Assembly (NCBI GenBank): GCA_014804445.1
Contig: JAAUZU010000040.1
Location: 33,756 to 97,755 of the forward strand
Direction: 5' to 3'
DNA length: 64,000 bases
DNA from: Lachnospiraceae bacterium
GTDB lineage: Bacteria > Bacillota > Clostridia > Lachnospirales > Lachnospiraceae
Below the pieces are notes generated by a model. It was given only the letters and a program-made list of their open reading frames with translations. It was not told the origin of the DNA and made no database searches. Position numbers and translations under genes: made by a program. Positions 36,518 to 43,568 of the stretch are shown in pieces (within the stretch, counting starts at the first letter, position 1; each line of letters starts with the position of its first letter).

Positions 36518-36997
36518 TTATTCGTAGAGCATGTTATAAAGCCCTCTTATCCGTGCTTTCAAGCTTTCCTCTAAACTGCGCGCCTTTGGTGATTTAACAG
36601 GGCTTGCGGTCTTACTCACAAGGGATATCATTTTAAGCTGCCCTATCTGCTGCATCATTTCCTCCTTGATTTTGTTTTCCGGCATATCCTCCGCAATATG
36701 GCTGTTCTGCCACAACGCCTCCAGCTCTTTCTCCTCAAACGATTCAAAAAGCACATCCTCATAATCCTTATTACCATCAGTATCAGATAAGTATTCTCTC
36801 CACGATGCATACTCCGGCGCATAATATTCTGTCTCCATGTCTGTGATATCCCGCACTACCCTTTCATAAAGAGCATCCTTCACTGTGTTCCGGATCATGC
36901 GCAGCATTGCTTCCACTTCTGCCGCATCCTCCTCCAATTTAATTTCTCCTGTTTTTACCATAATCAGCAAATCATTTAATAATTTTAAGCAGTCCAT
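36518..36997 (-). CDS. Hypothetical acidic protein
   Basis: A 159-residue, helix-rich and acidic protein (MDCLKLLNDLLIMVKTGEIKLEEDAAEVEAMLRMIRNTV) with a basic tail. AAAGGAG precedes the ATG at 36997, within a longer open frame. No family recognised. It belongs to the leftward run of small genes leading to ydjM-parAB. Confidence 0.65.
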   Translation of the reverse strand: MDCLKLLNDLLIMVKTGEIKLEEDAAEVEAMLRMIRNTVKDALYERVVRDITDMETEYYAPEYASWREYLSDTDGNKDYEDVLFESFEEKELEALWQNSHIAEDMPENKIKEEMMQQIGQLKMISLVSKTASPVKSPKARSLEESLKARIRGLYNMLYE

Positions 36998-37013
36998 TTT
37001 CTTCTCCTTTCCG

Positions 37014-37268
37014 CTAATCTTCTGCATCAGCATCAGTCCAATGACAGTTGTAACATTCAAAATAATGCACAAATACCCTTTTCGCCTTATCATAGAAAAA
37101 AGCTTTATCACGGTTACTCATATGTGCGTTGCCCGTAACAGGGTTTACCGCTTTTTTGGTATTAAGATTAAAGTATTTAAATACTGCACATTCGCAAACT
37201 TCTACCACTTTTTTACTCTTACATACAGGACAGCGATAAACACCATCTTTACATATTATTTCTTTCAT
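37014..37268 (-). CDS. Small zinc-finger protein
   Basis: An 84-residue protein with two CxxC-type pairs (YRCPVCKSKKVVEVCECAVF and FECYNCHW), indicating a structural zinc site. Typical of small ICE-encoded proteins; function unknown. Confidence 0.7.
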   Translation of the reverse strand: MKEIICKDGVYRCPVCKSKKVVEVCECAVFKYFNLNTKKAVNPVTGNAHMSNRDKAFFYDKAKRVFVHYFECYNCHWTDADAED

Positions 37269-37279
37269 TTTGTTTCTCC

Positions 37280-37522
37280 CTACTGCATTTTAGACAGTCT
37301 TCTATATACCCCGGTACTGTCTGCATTTTCACAAAAATCTTTTTCACGTTTTACCCTGCCAATGGGATAGGTCCTTGGGCAACAGGTACATTCCATGTTT
37401 ACGCTACAATCAAATCCGCTCCCTTCTCCGGCAGTTGACTCCCAATCGCAGCCGTCATACCAAATCCGCAGTTCCAGCTCCGCACCACACGCAGGGCATA
37501 CCATACCACCGAACTTACTCAT
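37280..37522 (-). CDS. Small zinc-ribbon protein
   Basis: An 80-residue protein with MVCPACGAELELRIWYDG and MECTCCPRTYPIG, two Cys pairs for zinc. Its start overlaps the end of the Cys-rich gene upstream by 8 nt. Confidence 0.7.
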   Translation of the reverse strand: MSKFGGMVCPACGAELELRIWYDGCDWESTAGEGSGFDCSVNMECTCCPRTYPIGRVKREKDFCENADSTGVYRRLSKMQ

Positions 37523-37676
37523 ATAAATCTTCCTCCCAATCCTCTACATCTGCTTCAAAGTCCGGACAGCCGACAGTATGACAATCGCTATCAGGAACCA
37601 TGCTGCAAGAAGACTTTCTACATCCAAGATTCATGCAGGATAAACATGCACATGTATTACAGCTCTTACTCATCAT
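37515..37676 (-). CDS. Tiny Cys-rich protein
   Basis: A 53-residue protein with eight cysteines in CNTCACLSCMNLGC, CRKSSC-type and later CHTVGC spacing and an acidic tail (EDWEEDLYE). A strong site, GAGGAGG, lies six nt before the double ATG at 37676. It begins the leftward run of small zinc-type genes. Confidence 0.7.
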   Translation of the reverse strand: MMSKSCNTCACLSCMNLGCRKSSCSMVPDSDCHTVGCPDFEADVEDWEEDLYE

Positions 37677-37714
37677 TCAAAACCTCCTCTGCTCACTTTC
37701 TGTTTTAAGCCAAC

Positions 37715-37740
37715 AAAAAAGACATACCTTCCGATATGTC
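37715..37740 (-). terminator. Minus-strand terminator ahead of the Cys-rich run
   Basis: GACATA/TATGTC hairpin (37721-37726 with 37735-37740) followed on the minus strand by TTTTTTG. It insulates the small-gene run from transcripts coming from the toxin cluster. Confidence 0.7.
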
Positions 37741-37782
37741 CTTCTTAATCATGATTATACTGGCACTTTTTCAGTAAATCCC

Positions 37783-37898
37783 TTGTAATCAGCATTAAAC
37801 TGTGTTATATTTGCTTAGGCATAGCACTAAGTTGTATCTTTTGCTGATGTTGGTAAGATAATCCGTCCAAGTTCTCAGGCTAGGGGCGGATTTTTTGT
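37783..37898 (+). ncRNA. Orphan antitoxin-like RNA (copy A)
   Basis: TTGTAA (37783-37788), 17 bp, TATATT (37806-37811) is a sigma-A promoter; a hairpin AATCCGTCC...GGGCGGATT followed by six T ends near 37897. The predicted RNA is about 80 nt. Promoter and layout match copy B immediately downstream, but no toxin frame faces it, so it seems to be a decayed unit. Confidence 0.6.
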
Positions 37899-37920
37899 CC
37901 GCCATATTGTAGCAAAGCCC

Positions 37921-38037
37921 TTGTATTTGCCAGCAAACTGTGTTATATTTGCCTTAGAAGTGGTACTAGGTTGTACCCCTTGTGATAATAACGAAGAATA
38001 ACCGCCGTGATTACCAGTCAGGGGCGGTTATTTTTTG
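37921..38037 (+). ncRNA. Type I antitoxin RNA (copy B)
   Basis: TTGTAT (37921-37926), 17 bp, TATATT (37944-37949); the terminator TAACCGCC...GGCGGTTA with six T ends near 38036. The RNA of about 80 nt is antisense to the 3' end of the minus-strand toxin gene, overlapping its stop codon. Confidence 0.7.
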
Positions 38038-38132
38038 TCTTTATGACTTATCTTGTAAACAAGACCTATCAATGCCAATATAAACAGCCCAATCTGTATC
38101 AGGCTATCATATGTAACATACTGCATAGGCAT
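38028..38132 (-). CDS. Holin-like type I toxin (copy B)
   Basis: A 34-residue peptide: a short polar start (MPMQYVTYDS), one hydrophobic helix (LIQIGLFILALIGLVY) and a basic tail (KISHKDKK), the pattern of the small hydrophobic 'putative holin-like toxin' family. AAAGGGGGAG precedes the ATG. The facing RNA provides the antitoxin. It is expected to insert in the membrane. Confidence 0.75.
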   Translation of the reverse strand: MPMQYVTYDSLIQIGLFILALIGLVYKISHKDKK

Positions 38133-38225
38133 CTCCCCCTTTCTCAAGGGGCAACCGTTCCCACGTCATGAATATATCAGTTTCTTACCGCTCTTGCAAC
38201 CAGAAAATCGCTATTTCCAACTCAC

Positions 38226-38307
38226 TTGCATAACCACAGCACCTATGCTACAATGTAACTGGAATGGGGAACAGCCAAACACCAATCGAAGTATCAGGGT
38301 GGCTTTG
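38226..38307 (+). ncRNA. Type I antitoxin RNA candidate (copy C)
   Basis: TTGCAT (38226-38231), 17 bp, TACAAT (38249-38254). The following hairpin (AGCCA...TGGCT) is weaker than in the other copies and ends before the toxin stop, so pairing would involve the toxin 3' untranslated region. Confidence 0.5.
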
Positions 38308-38317
38308 CTATGTAGAC

Positions 38318-38413
38318 TTACTTACAAAACGTAAAAACGAATATAAGTAACGCCAAAAGGAAAAAACCAAAGGTCATTAAATCCTTAAAATCAAACCGAT
38401 TTTTCATAGGCAT
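38318..38413 (-). CDS. Holin-like type I toxin (copy C)
   Basis: A 31-residue peptide: MPMKNRFDFKD, hydrophobic helix LMTFGFFLLALLIFVFTF, then CK. It begins with the same MPM start and similar GGGG leader as copy B but has diverged. AAAGGAATGGGG precedes it. Confidence 0.65.
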   Translation of the reverse strand: MPMKNRFDFKDLMTFGFFLLALLIFVFTFCK

Positions 38414-38560
38414 CATCCCCATTCCTTTAAAATGAGGTCAACACACCCTGCAACACATTGTTCCATGAGCCGATTCCAACACATTTTCTTAGTTCTGACA
38501 ACTTGCGATAATTCAGAAAAACATATCCCTTATATTTATTTGACAAGGTTCAAAAAGTGC

Positions 38561-38680
38561 TTGACAAAGCATTTGAATTCCACTATCGTAGCAATCCAAG
38601 AGGTGTATGCCCCCTATCATATGCTTCTTCCGGTGAAAGGCTTGTGTTTGCTTTGGCTGCTTAGCACAAGCCTTTTATTT
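38561..38680 (+). ncRNA. Putative small RNA ending in the repeated hairpin
   Basis: TTGACA (38561-38566), 17 bp, TATCGT (38584-38589) drives an RNA of about 85 nt that ends at the hairpin AGGCTTGTG...CACAAGCCTTTTATTTT. It is antisense to the 3' side of the leftward transcript from 38959. No toxin-like frame faces it. Confidence 0.45.
38623..38674. repeat. 52-bp direct repeat, copy 1
   Basis: It is identical to 38979-39030. It contains the hairpin AAAGGCTTGTG/CACAAGCCTTT, a terminator-like structure on the plus strand. The two copies bracket the 74-codon gene. Confidence 0.85.
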
Positions 38681-38734
38681 TCTTCACAAAACTTCCATAG
38701 GTTTGTCTCTTTGTTTAATAACCTGATGTCTTTG

Positions 38735-38959
38735 CTAATGTAAACGCCCATAGTGAAATGATGTTGCCGCGGCAGTAATATGTACAAAAAATTTCCTCCT
38801 TCTTCCATATTTTCCTTTTGTCACAATCTTGTAACATTCTGCCATAAAATCACTACCAGAGGATATTTTTTTTACTTTAACAATTATTTCTCCCCTGAAT
38901 GATGTTCCTACTTTTGGAACTTCATTTAAAATAGTGCTTATACAGCGAGCTTTATGCAT
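38735..38959 (-). CDS. Hypothetical 74-residue protein
   Basis: A basic, beta-rich small protein (MHKARCISTILNEVPKVGTS, then FRGEIIVKVKKISSG, FMAECYKIVTKGKYGRRRKFFVHITAAATSF). GGAAGGAG precedes the ATG. It lies between the two 52-bp repeats and downstream of the 51-codon gene on the same strand. Not recognised. Confidence 0.6.
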   Translation of the reverse strand: MHKARCISTILNEVPKVGTSFRGEIIVKVKKISSGSDFMAECYKIVTKGKYGRRRKFFVHITAAATSFHYGRLH

Positions 38960-38978
38960 CTTTTGGTCTCCTTCCTTT

Positions 38979-39030
38979 GCTTCTTCCGGTGAAAGGCTTG
39001 TGTTTGCTTTGGCTGCTTAGCACAAGCCTT
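38979..39030. repeat. 52-bp direct repeat, copy 2
   Basis: Identical to 38623-38674; its end touches the stop codon of the 51-codon gene. Confidence 0.85.
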
Positions 39031-39185
39031 TATTTTTCGGGCTTTCTGTACGGCGTAAGATTTTCCCTGTCCCGCAATCCATGTACATATCCCGTTAAAT
39101 AAATTTTTGTTTCCTCGTCTATCGAGTTGAATATATTATGTATCTTCTTGAAATCCTCCTTATCTTCTTGCGTGACTTTTTTCAT
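39030..39185 (-). CDS. Small protein divergent from the Xre repressor
   Basis: A 51-residue protein (MKKVTQEDKEDFKKIHNIF, then SIDEETKIYLTGYVHGLRDR). AAGGAGGTGAAGCA gives a strong start. It resembles small proteins often paired with Xre repressors in phages and ICEs, and is the first gene under the leftward promoter of the switch. Confidence 0.7.
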   Translation of the reverse strand: MKKVTQEDKEDFKKIHNIFNSIDEETKIYLTGYVHGLRDRENLTPYRKPEK

Positions 39186-39212
39186 TGCTTCACCTCCTTA
39201 TTTGTTGCCTAT

Positions 39213-39287
39213 GCGGTTATTTTATACTGCATTGCGGTATATGTCAACATATTTTTTATTGACAATGCGGTATTTTTAAGATATTTT
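39213..39287. promoter_or_regulatory. Divergent promoter-operator switch
   Basis: The leftward promoter is TTGACA (39247-39242), 17 bp, TAAAAT (39224-39219); the rightward is TTGACA (39259-39264), 17 bp, TATTTT (39282-39287). The box TGCGGTAT occurs at 39233-39240 and 39266-39273, with TGCGGTTAT at 39212-39220 and the inverted half ATACTGCA at 39224-39231. The boxes overlap both promoters, as expected for a repressor-controlled lysogeny-type switch. Confidence 0.7.
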
Positions 39288-39313
39288 ATAATAAAGAATA
39301 GAGGTGAATTATT

Positions 39314-39670
39314 TTGAACGAACGTATAAAGAAAATCAGAAAAAATGCGGGATTAACCCAAAATGAATTTGCTAAAATTTTGGGCACCGTACAAAACACT
39401 ATTACTGGTTATGAAACTGGGCGACGCAATCCTAGCGGTTCTGCACTTGCATTAATTTGTCGAGAATTTAATGTAAATGAGGAATGGCTCCGAACCGGTC
39501 AAGGGGAAATGTATTGCCATTCAGATTCTGATGATGATTTTCAAACAGTCATGGAAGAAATCGGCGTCAAAGACCCTAAAGCACGGCAGATTATATTAGA
39601 TTACTGGCATTTAAGCAGTTCAGACAAAGAACTATTTTGGCGGTTTGTAGATAGGTTCATTAAAAAATAA
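39314..39670 (+). CDS. Xre-family repressor
   Basis: A 118-residue regulator. The N-terminal HTH (RIKKIRKNAGLTQNEFAKILGTVQNTITGYETGRRNP) is of the cI/Xre type; the C-terminal half is short and helical. The start is a TTG at 39314, set by GAGGTG seven nt upstream. It probably represses the leftward promoter through the TGCGGTAT boxes and so controls element activity. Confidence 0.9.
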   Translation: MNERIKKIRKNAGLTQNEFAKILGTVQNTITGYETGRRNPSGSALALICREFNVNEEWLRTGQGEMYCHSDSDDDFQTVMEEIGVKDPKARQIILDYWHLSSSDKELFWRFVDRFIKK

Positions 39671-39700
39671 TGCTCTTTTGGCACAAATGAAAGGAACAAC

Positions 39701-39940
39701 ATGGAAAAGTATACAACAATCGAAATCACTACCAAAGTCAAACTCTCTGAGACACAATTAAATTCACTTAAATCAGATTATGAAAGCGCCAAACTGTCCG
39801 GATGGAAGAAATCATTTAATGAATTTTGCAGTTATTGCCTTGACATACGTAAGTTTATAGAAATGATGCCTAATGATGATATGCTGCTTAAGTATGTAAA
39901 ATGGGAAAAAAGCCGCTGCCAATCACAAATTTGGACATGA
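39701..39940 (+). CDS. Hypothetical protein
   Basis: A 79-residue protein (MEKYTTIEITTKVKLSETQL, then KSFNEFCSYCLDIRKFIEMMP). GAAAGGAACAAC precedes the ATG. It follows the repressor by 30 nt and may be in the same transcript. Not recognised. Confidence 0.6.
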   Translation: MEKYTTIEITTKVKLSETQLNSLKSDYESAKLSGWKKSFNEFCSYCLDIRKFIEMMPNDDMLLKYVKWEKSRCQSQIWT

Positions 39941-40026
39941 CATCAGCTTTTCGATATATTTTTATGTACTTTTTCATGAAGATATGCTATTATCATTTGC
40001 AAATAACACGGATATAGGGGGCTTTC

Positions 40027-41067
40027 ATGAAAACACAAAAGATTCAGTCTATTTTCTATTTACGCAGGTTAATTGACATGCTTATCAACCGCCTGCTTAT
40101 TTTATTGGTTATTCTTTTTTCTTTTCCCGTTTTTATATATTTATACTGGAGAATATATTGCGCGTTATGTGAATTGCCTCATGATAAATATGATATTTTT
40201 CTTTATCAGTTTAGCCCCAAATTTCATTTTGTTCTTACTTTGTGCCTATGTACTGTACTGGCTTTAAAACTGTTAAATTACACTGTTTTATCCTTCTATG
40301 GCCGCAAAGTATCTCAATCAAATAACACTGCATCTAAGGATAAAAGTTCTCTTGCTTTATCAAATATCAAGGAAGAAGCCACTATTTCCGCCCGTGTTAC
40401 AGTAATCCACATTTTAAAGATTACAAGAATTATCTTCTTGTGCCTTTTCGCATTGCTTATCATGCTCTCTTGGCTTCCGTATATCAAACCAATCGTTGAT
40501 GAATTCCAAGCACTTGACACTTTTACCGTCAAGCATTTCAACGGACTTCTTCTGGTATTGATATTTGCGGCCAGCATCCCTGCTCTGGCTGGCTGCATAT
40601 TATTGTATTTGATGAAGATTGACCGTCAGCGTTTATTGAATATGCATATCTCACAACGTTCTTCCTACAACTCCCTAACAGGAAAAAACCTTGATGCTAT
40701 GACCGGCATACAATTTGAACAATACTGTATGACCTTGTTCACCTGCCTTGGCTATAAGCATATGTCCTGCACAAAAGCCAGTCAGGACCAGGGTGTTGAC
40801 CTTGTAGGCTTTAAGGATGGCTGCAAGTATGCTATCCAGTGCAAGCGTTATTCCCATACAGTCGGCAATAAAGCCATACAGGAAGTTGTTGCCGGCATGA
40901 ATATGTATTCATGTCAGAAAGCAATCGTAATCACTACCAACTATTTTACCAGACAAGCCAAACAGTTAGCACATGTGAATAAAGTCGCCTTAATAGACCG
41001 AACCAAGCTACAACAGTTGATACGCTCAGCTTCCCTAACTAAAAACATAAGCATTAACTCTAAATGA
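40027..41067 (+). CDS. Membrane protein with Mrr-like restriction endonuclease domain
   Basis: A 346-residue protein. Four hydrophobic segments fill residues 20-200. The C-terminal 130 residues are an Mrr/PD-(D/E)XK domain: MTGIQFEQYCMTLFTCLGY, then DQGVDLVGFKDG and YAIQCKRYSH (the D...QxK active-site pattern), and GNKAIQEVVAGMNMYSCQKAIVITTN. Membrane-anchored Mrr-like nucleases are thought to act on foreign or modified DNA; here a defence or exclusion role is inferred. AT-rich and in the accessory part of the element. Confidence 0.85.
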   Translation: MKTQKIQSIFYLRRLIDMLINRLLILLVILFSFPVFIYLYWRIYCALCELPHDKYDIFLYQFSPKFHFVLTLCLCTVLALKLLNYTVLSFYGRKVSQSNNTASKDKSSLALSNIKEEATISARVTVIHILKITRIIFLCLFALLIMLSWLPYIKPIVDEFQALDTFTVKHFNGLLLVLIFAASIPALAGCILLYLMKIDRQRLLNMHISQRSSYNSLTGKNLDAMTGIQFEQYCMTLFTCLGYKHMSCTKASQDQGVDLVGFKDGCKYAIQCKRYSHTVGNKAIQEVVAGMNMYSCQKAIVITTNYFTRQAKQLAHVNKVALIDRTKLQQLIRSASLTKNISINSK

Positions 41068-41076
41068 ATATCCTCG

Positions 41077-41096
41077 TGTCCCAATTTGGGACGCGA
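41077..41096. repeat. Dispersed palindromic box, copy 1
   Basis: TGTCCCAATTTGGGACGCGA. The GTCCCAA/TTGGGAC arms flank one central base. It lies 9 nt after the Mrr-like gene. See copies at 41893 and 42764. Confidence 0.8.
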
Positions 41097-41146
41097 TGTA
41101 AAATAAAACTTTTACCAAATCTCAATTTTGAAAGGAATCATACACT

Positions 41147-41884
41147 ATGAAAAGAACACTTTTACTAATCACATGCTTTTTACTGTTTTTAACCGGATGC
41201 GGCACAGCTAAAACTACAGCCAACACTCCAGATACGGAACCGGTCCAAAGTCCTGCAGAATCCACTCCGTCTACAGAATCCGATCTGGAAGAAAATCTTG
41301 ATTTCTACATCGGGCAGATTGTTGAATTTCCGGTGGAAGTTTCCGGCATTTGGGACATTGAATGGGACCCGGACTTATTTAATCTTTGCATGACAGAACC
41401 CACCATCCTTGAATTAGGTGATTGCTTCCTGACTGCAAAAGGTATTTTAACCAACGAAATTTTTTCCACTGCTGAAGAAGTCACTGTACAATATGATTTT
41501 ATCGAATATGAGGGCGTTAATCTGCTATCCGGCGGAAAATGCCTGACAGAAGGTGACATCATGCTTGCTCCTGCGGTTCCCTTTACAATAGATTTTTTGT
41601 ATGACCATGTCACTGAAGTCGAAATTACCATTGATGAAACAGTTATCAATGGAGGCACTGTAAGATATCCTTTGACTAGAGATACCTTTACCATTGAATT
41701 ATCAGAAGACGGCTGGAAAGATTATTTTACTTATTTTGGAACGATTACACTAACCGATACCGAGGGAAACATATACCGTACTTGGAGCAATTACGGTATC
41801 CACTATACCGGAGGAGAATATATAGACTTTAAGTGGAAGGTTTCCCGCCCTTATTATTTTCAGGTCTTCCCAGTAACGGAATAA
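41147..41884 (+). CDS. Hypothetical lipoprotein
   Basis: A 245-residue lipoprotein: MKRTLLLITCFLLFLTGCGT is a signal peptide with lipobox. A Thr/Pro/Glu linker follows, then an unrecognised beta-rich acidic domain. TTGAAAGGAATC precedes the ATG. Surface exposure is expected; function unknown. Confidence 0.8.
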   Translation: MKRTLLLITCFLLFLTGCGTAKTTANTPDTEPVQSPAESTPSTESDLEENLDFYIGQIVEFPVEVSGIWDIEWDPDLFNLCMTEPTILELGDCFLTAKGILTNEIFSTAEEVTVQYDFIEYEGVNLLSGGKCLTEGDIMLAPAVPFTIDFLYDHVTEVEITIDETVINGGTVRYPLTRDTFTIELSEDGWKDYFTYFGTITLTDTEGNIYRTWSNYGIHYTGGEYIDFKWKVSRPYYFQVFPVTE

Positions 41885-41892
41885 TTCTTCTA

Positions 41893-41912
41893 TGTCCCAA
41901 TTTGGGACGCGA
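41893..41912. repeat. Dispersed palindromic box, copy 2
   Basis: Same 20 bp as copy 1, located 8 nt after the lipoprotein stop. Confidence 0.8.
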
Positions 41913-41940
41913 CAAAAGTTTTATAAAGGGCTGAATCAGA

Positions 41941-41976
41941 AAAGCGTCCGGCAAATTATAGACTGGACGCTTTTTT
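41941..41976 (+). terminator. Terminator after the lipoprotein gene
   Basis: AAAGCGTCC (41941-41949) pairs with GGACGCTTT (41965-41973), within a run of six T. Confidence 0.85.
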
Positions 41977-41998
41977 AGTGAAGAACACTCCATAGCGT

Positions 41999-42122
41999 TT
42001 GACAGTTGCGCGGTAATCTGCTACAATGAAAACACAAAAGGGAATACTGCCGATAGACGGTCAGCCCGAATTTAATTACCTAAAAAAGTAACCGTATCCT
42101 TGGCTTGGGCGGTTACTTTTTT
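41999..42122 (+). ncRNA. Type I antitoxin RNA (copy D)
   Basis: A consensus promoter TTGACA (41999-42004), 17 bp, TACAAT (42022-42027) drives an RNA of about 88 nt ending at AGTAACCG...CGGTTACT plus T tract (42087-42122). It overlaps the last codons of the facing toxin gene. Confidence 0.72.
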
Positions 42123-42205
42123 GTATGGTCTATGTATGCTATCAGAATCGACACGATAATCCCAAGGATCATCAGAACGACTGTCAGCAGTTCATAATCA
42201 CTCAT
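42113..42205 (-). CDS. Holin-like type I toxin (copy D)
   Basis: A 30-residue peptide: MSDYELLTVV, hydrophobic LMILGIIVSILIAYI, tail DHTKK. AAAGGAGGGA lies before the ATG. It has the same size and layout as copies B and C, with antitoxin RNA D at its 3' end. Confidence 0.75.
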   Translation of the reverse strand: MSDYELLTVVLMILGIIVSILIAYIDHTKK

Positions 42206-42373
42206 AAGCAATCCCTCCTTTCCCGGATTTACCCGTAGTCAGAGGGATAGTCCCTCTGCTGAGAAGGACTGACCGCCTACCCGTTATGGCAGTACCCCAT
42301 AGATGTATTTTAACAGAAACTACTGAGCGGCACAAGACCAGCCCAATATATTCTGACATTATGGTAATAATAA

Positions 42374-42407
42374 GAAAAGCTCCAGAGTTGTAGCTCTGGG
42401 GCTTTTC
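42374..42407 (-). terminator. Terminator after the second Xre gene
   Basis: GAAAAGCCCCAGAG and CTCTGGAGCTTTTC form a long hairpin with flanking A/T tracts, 21 nt past the stop at 42428. Confidence 0.8.
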
Positions 42408-42427
42408 TTGTTCGTCATGGTTGATTT

Positions 42428-42652
42428 TTAGTACGTCTGCTTCATGTCACTTATTCCCAACAAATAATCAGACGACACTCCGTAAAGTTCGCACAGCCCG
42501 TAAACCATGGCTATCGGCAGGGCATTGGTTCCTGTCTCATATCTGGAATATACCCTCTGATTAATCTGTAGAACCGCAGCCACCTGTTTCTGCCCGTAGT
42601 CATGGTCTTCGCGAAGTTCCCTCATCCTGCGCAAATACTTTTTGCTGTCCAT
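42428..42652 (-). CDS. Small Xre-family DNA-binding protein
   Basis: A 74-residue single HTH domain (MRELREDHDYGQKQVAAVLQ, QRVYSRYETGTNALPIAMVYGLCELYGVSSDYLLG). It probably regulates nearby accessory or transfer genes. A monocistronic unit with its own terminator. Confidence 0.88.
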   Translation of the reverse strand: MDSKKYLRRMRELREDHDYGQKQVAAVLQINQRVYSRYETGTNALPIAMVYGLCELYGVSSDYLLGISDMKQTY

Positions 42653-42763
42653 TGCTGTAACACCCCTTTCCTTTTGTTATGCTCTGATTGTACCATCATT
42701 ACTACAGATAAGAGGTTATTACTACTGAGTTGGAATAATTTTCCTAAAACGCTGTGGCTATTG

Positions 42764-42781
42764 TGTCCCAATTTGGGACGC
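42764..42781. repeat. Dispersed palindromic box, copy 3
   Basis: The 18-bp core of copies 1 and 2 is identical here. It lies 112 nt upstream of the Xre gene, at the edge of a terminator. Confidence 0.8.
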
Positions 42782-42820
42782 AAAAAGTCCGGTCAATTTC
42801 AACAAAAACTGACCGGACTT
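42782..42820 (-). terminator. Terminator for the 42908 gene
   Basis: AAGTCCGGTCA (42785-42795) and TGACCGGACTT (42810-42820) form a perfect hairpin, followed on the minus strand by a T tract. Confidence 0.85.
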
Positions 42821-42907
42821 AAAATAATAACCTTTTCGCCGCCTAGTAGACAAGCCGATGCTGAATAATATCTTTAGCAACCTGCCTTGTATATACTACC
42901 TAATACA

Positions 42908-43366
42908 TCACCATTCAACCTCTTCTTCCGTCAGACAGTCCTCAAAAGGTATATTGCCACCTTCTATGATGGATTCTGCCATGCCCGGTATCGCATTTAA
43001 AAACAGTGTTTCCTGTATTACATCCGGTAGTTCTGCTTTTGCCGCTCTTTTCATTGCCAGACATTTCTTCTCACCTAATTGCTTTTTATAATAGTCAGAA
43101 ATGCTATCTACTGTAATGTATTGGCTTCCCAAACAGTCACCATAGCCTTTTCGCAATTCAGTTGTAATTTCCAACAAGTTCGCCGCCAAACTGTCATATA
43201 AAAAAACTTCATTTCCAGTCTGTATCTCTTGATATATATTTGACCTTTCAAAATATTCTTTCACACGGCGGTTCTCTTTTGTATTCGCTATGCAGCAAAA
43301 CAACTTTACTATTTCATCAGCACGTTCCTTACCCCTATTATTTTTTTCACAACCCTTATTGTTCAT
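42908..43366 (-). CDS. Hypothetical protein
   Basis: A 152-residue, mostly helical protein (DEIVKLFCCIANTKENRRVKEY, LAANLLEITTELRKGYG). It overlaps the Rpn-tail fragment upstream by 11 nt. No family recognised. Confidence 0.6.
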   Translation of the reverse strand: MNNKGCEKNNRGKERADEIVKLFCCIANTKENRRVKEYFERSNIYQEIQTGNEVFLYDSLAANLLEITTELRKGYGDCLGSQYITVDSISDYYKKQLGEKKCLAMKRAAKAELPDVIQETLFLNAIPGMAESIIEGGNIPFEDCLTEEEVEW

Positions 43367-43562
43367 AATCTTCTAATTCTTCCAAAGAATACTTATCATA
43401 ATATTCCTCTGCCTTTTGCGGCGTTAAGCCAAAACGCCTTGTCAGTTTGGATTTAATTTTTGCACTATCCAAACCATCTTCCATACCATCAATTATCATG
43501 GCTCTAATGCCTATTTCTATGCCCTGCTCATACTTTTCCTGATATCTCATCTGCAATGTCAT
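43356..43562 (-). pseudogene. Rpn/PD-(D/E)XK transposase C-terminal tail, duplicated fragment
   Basis: 68 codons that start with the same MTLQMRYQEKYEQGIEIGI as an internal part of the next gene and end in a small HTH-like tail (KLTRRFGLTPQKAEEYYDKY). The nuclease domain is absent. It looks like a partial tandem duplication. Confidence 0.5.
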
Positions 43563-43568
43563 ATTTTT

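Noticed and set aside
37783..38037. Possible CRISPR-like pair of repeats
   Set aside because: Only two diverged copies exist, each a promoter plus terminator; no spacer array or cas gene is present.
38432..38743. 103-codon plus-strand frame
   Set aside because: It lacks a ribosome site, runs through the small-RNA promoter and the 52-bp repeat, and shows no protein-like composition.
38617..38808. 63-codon minus-strand frame overlapping the 74-codon gene
   Set aside because: Its 3' third is just the 52-bp hairpin repeat read through, and its start lies inside another gene; left out as unproven.
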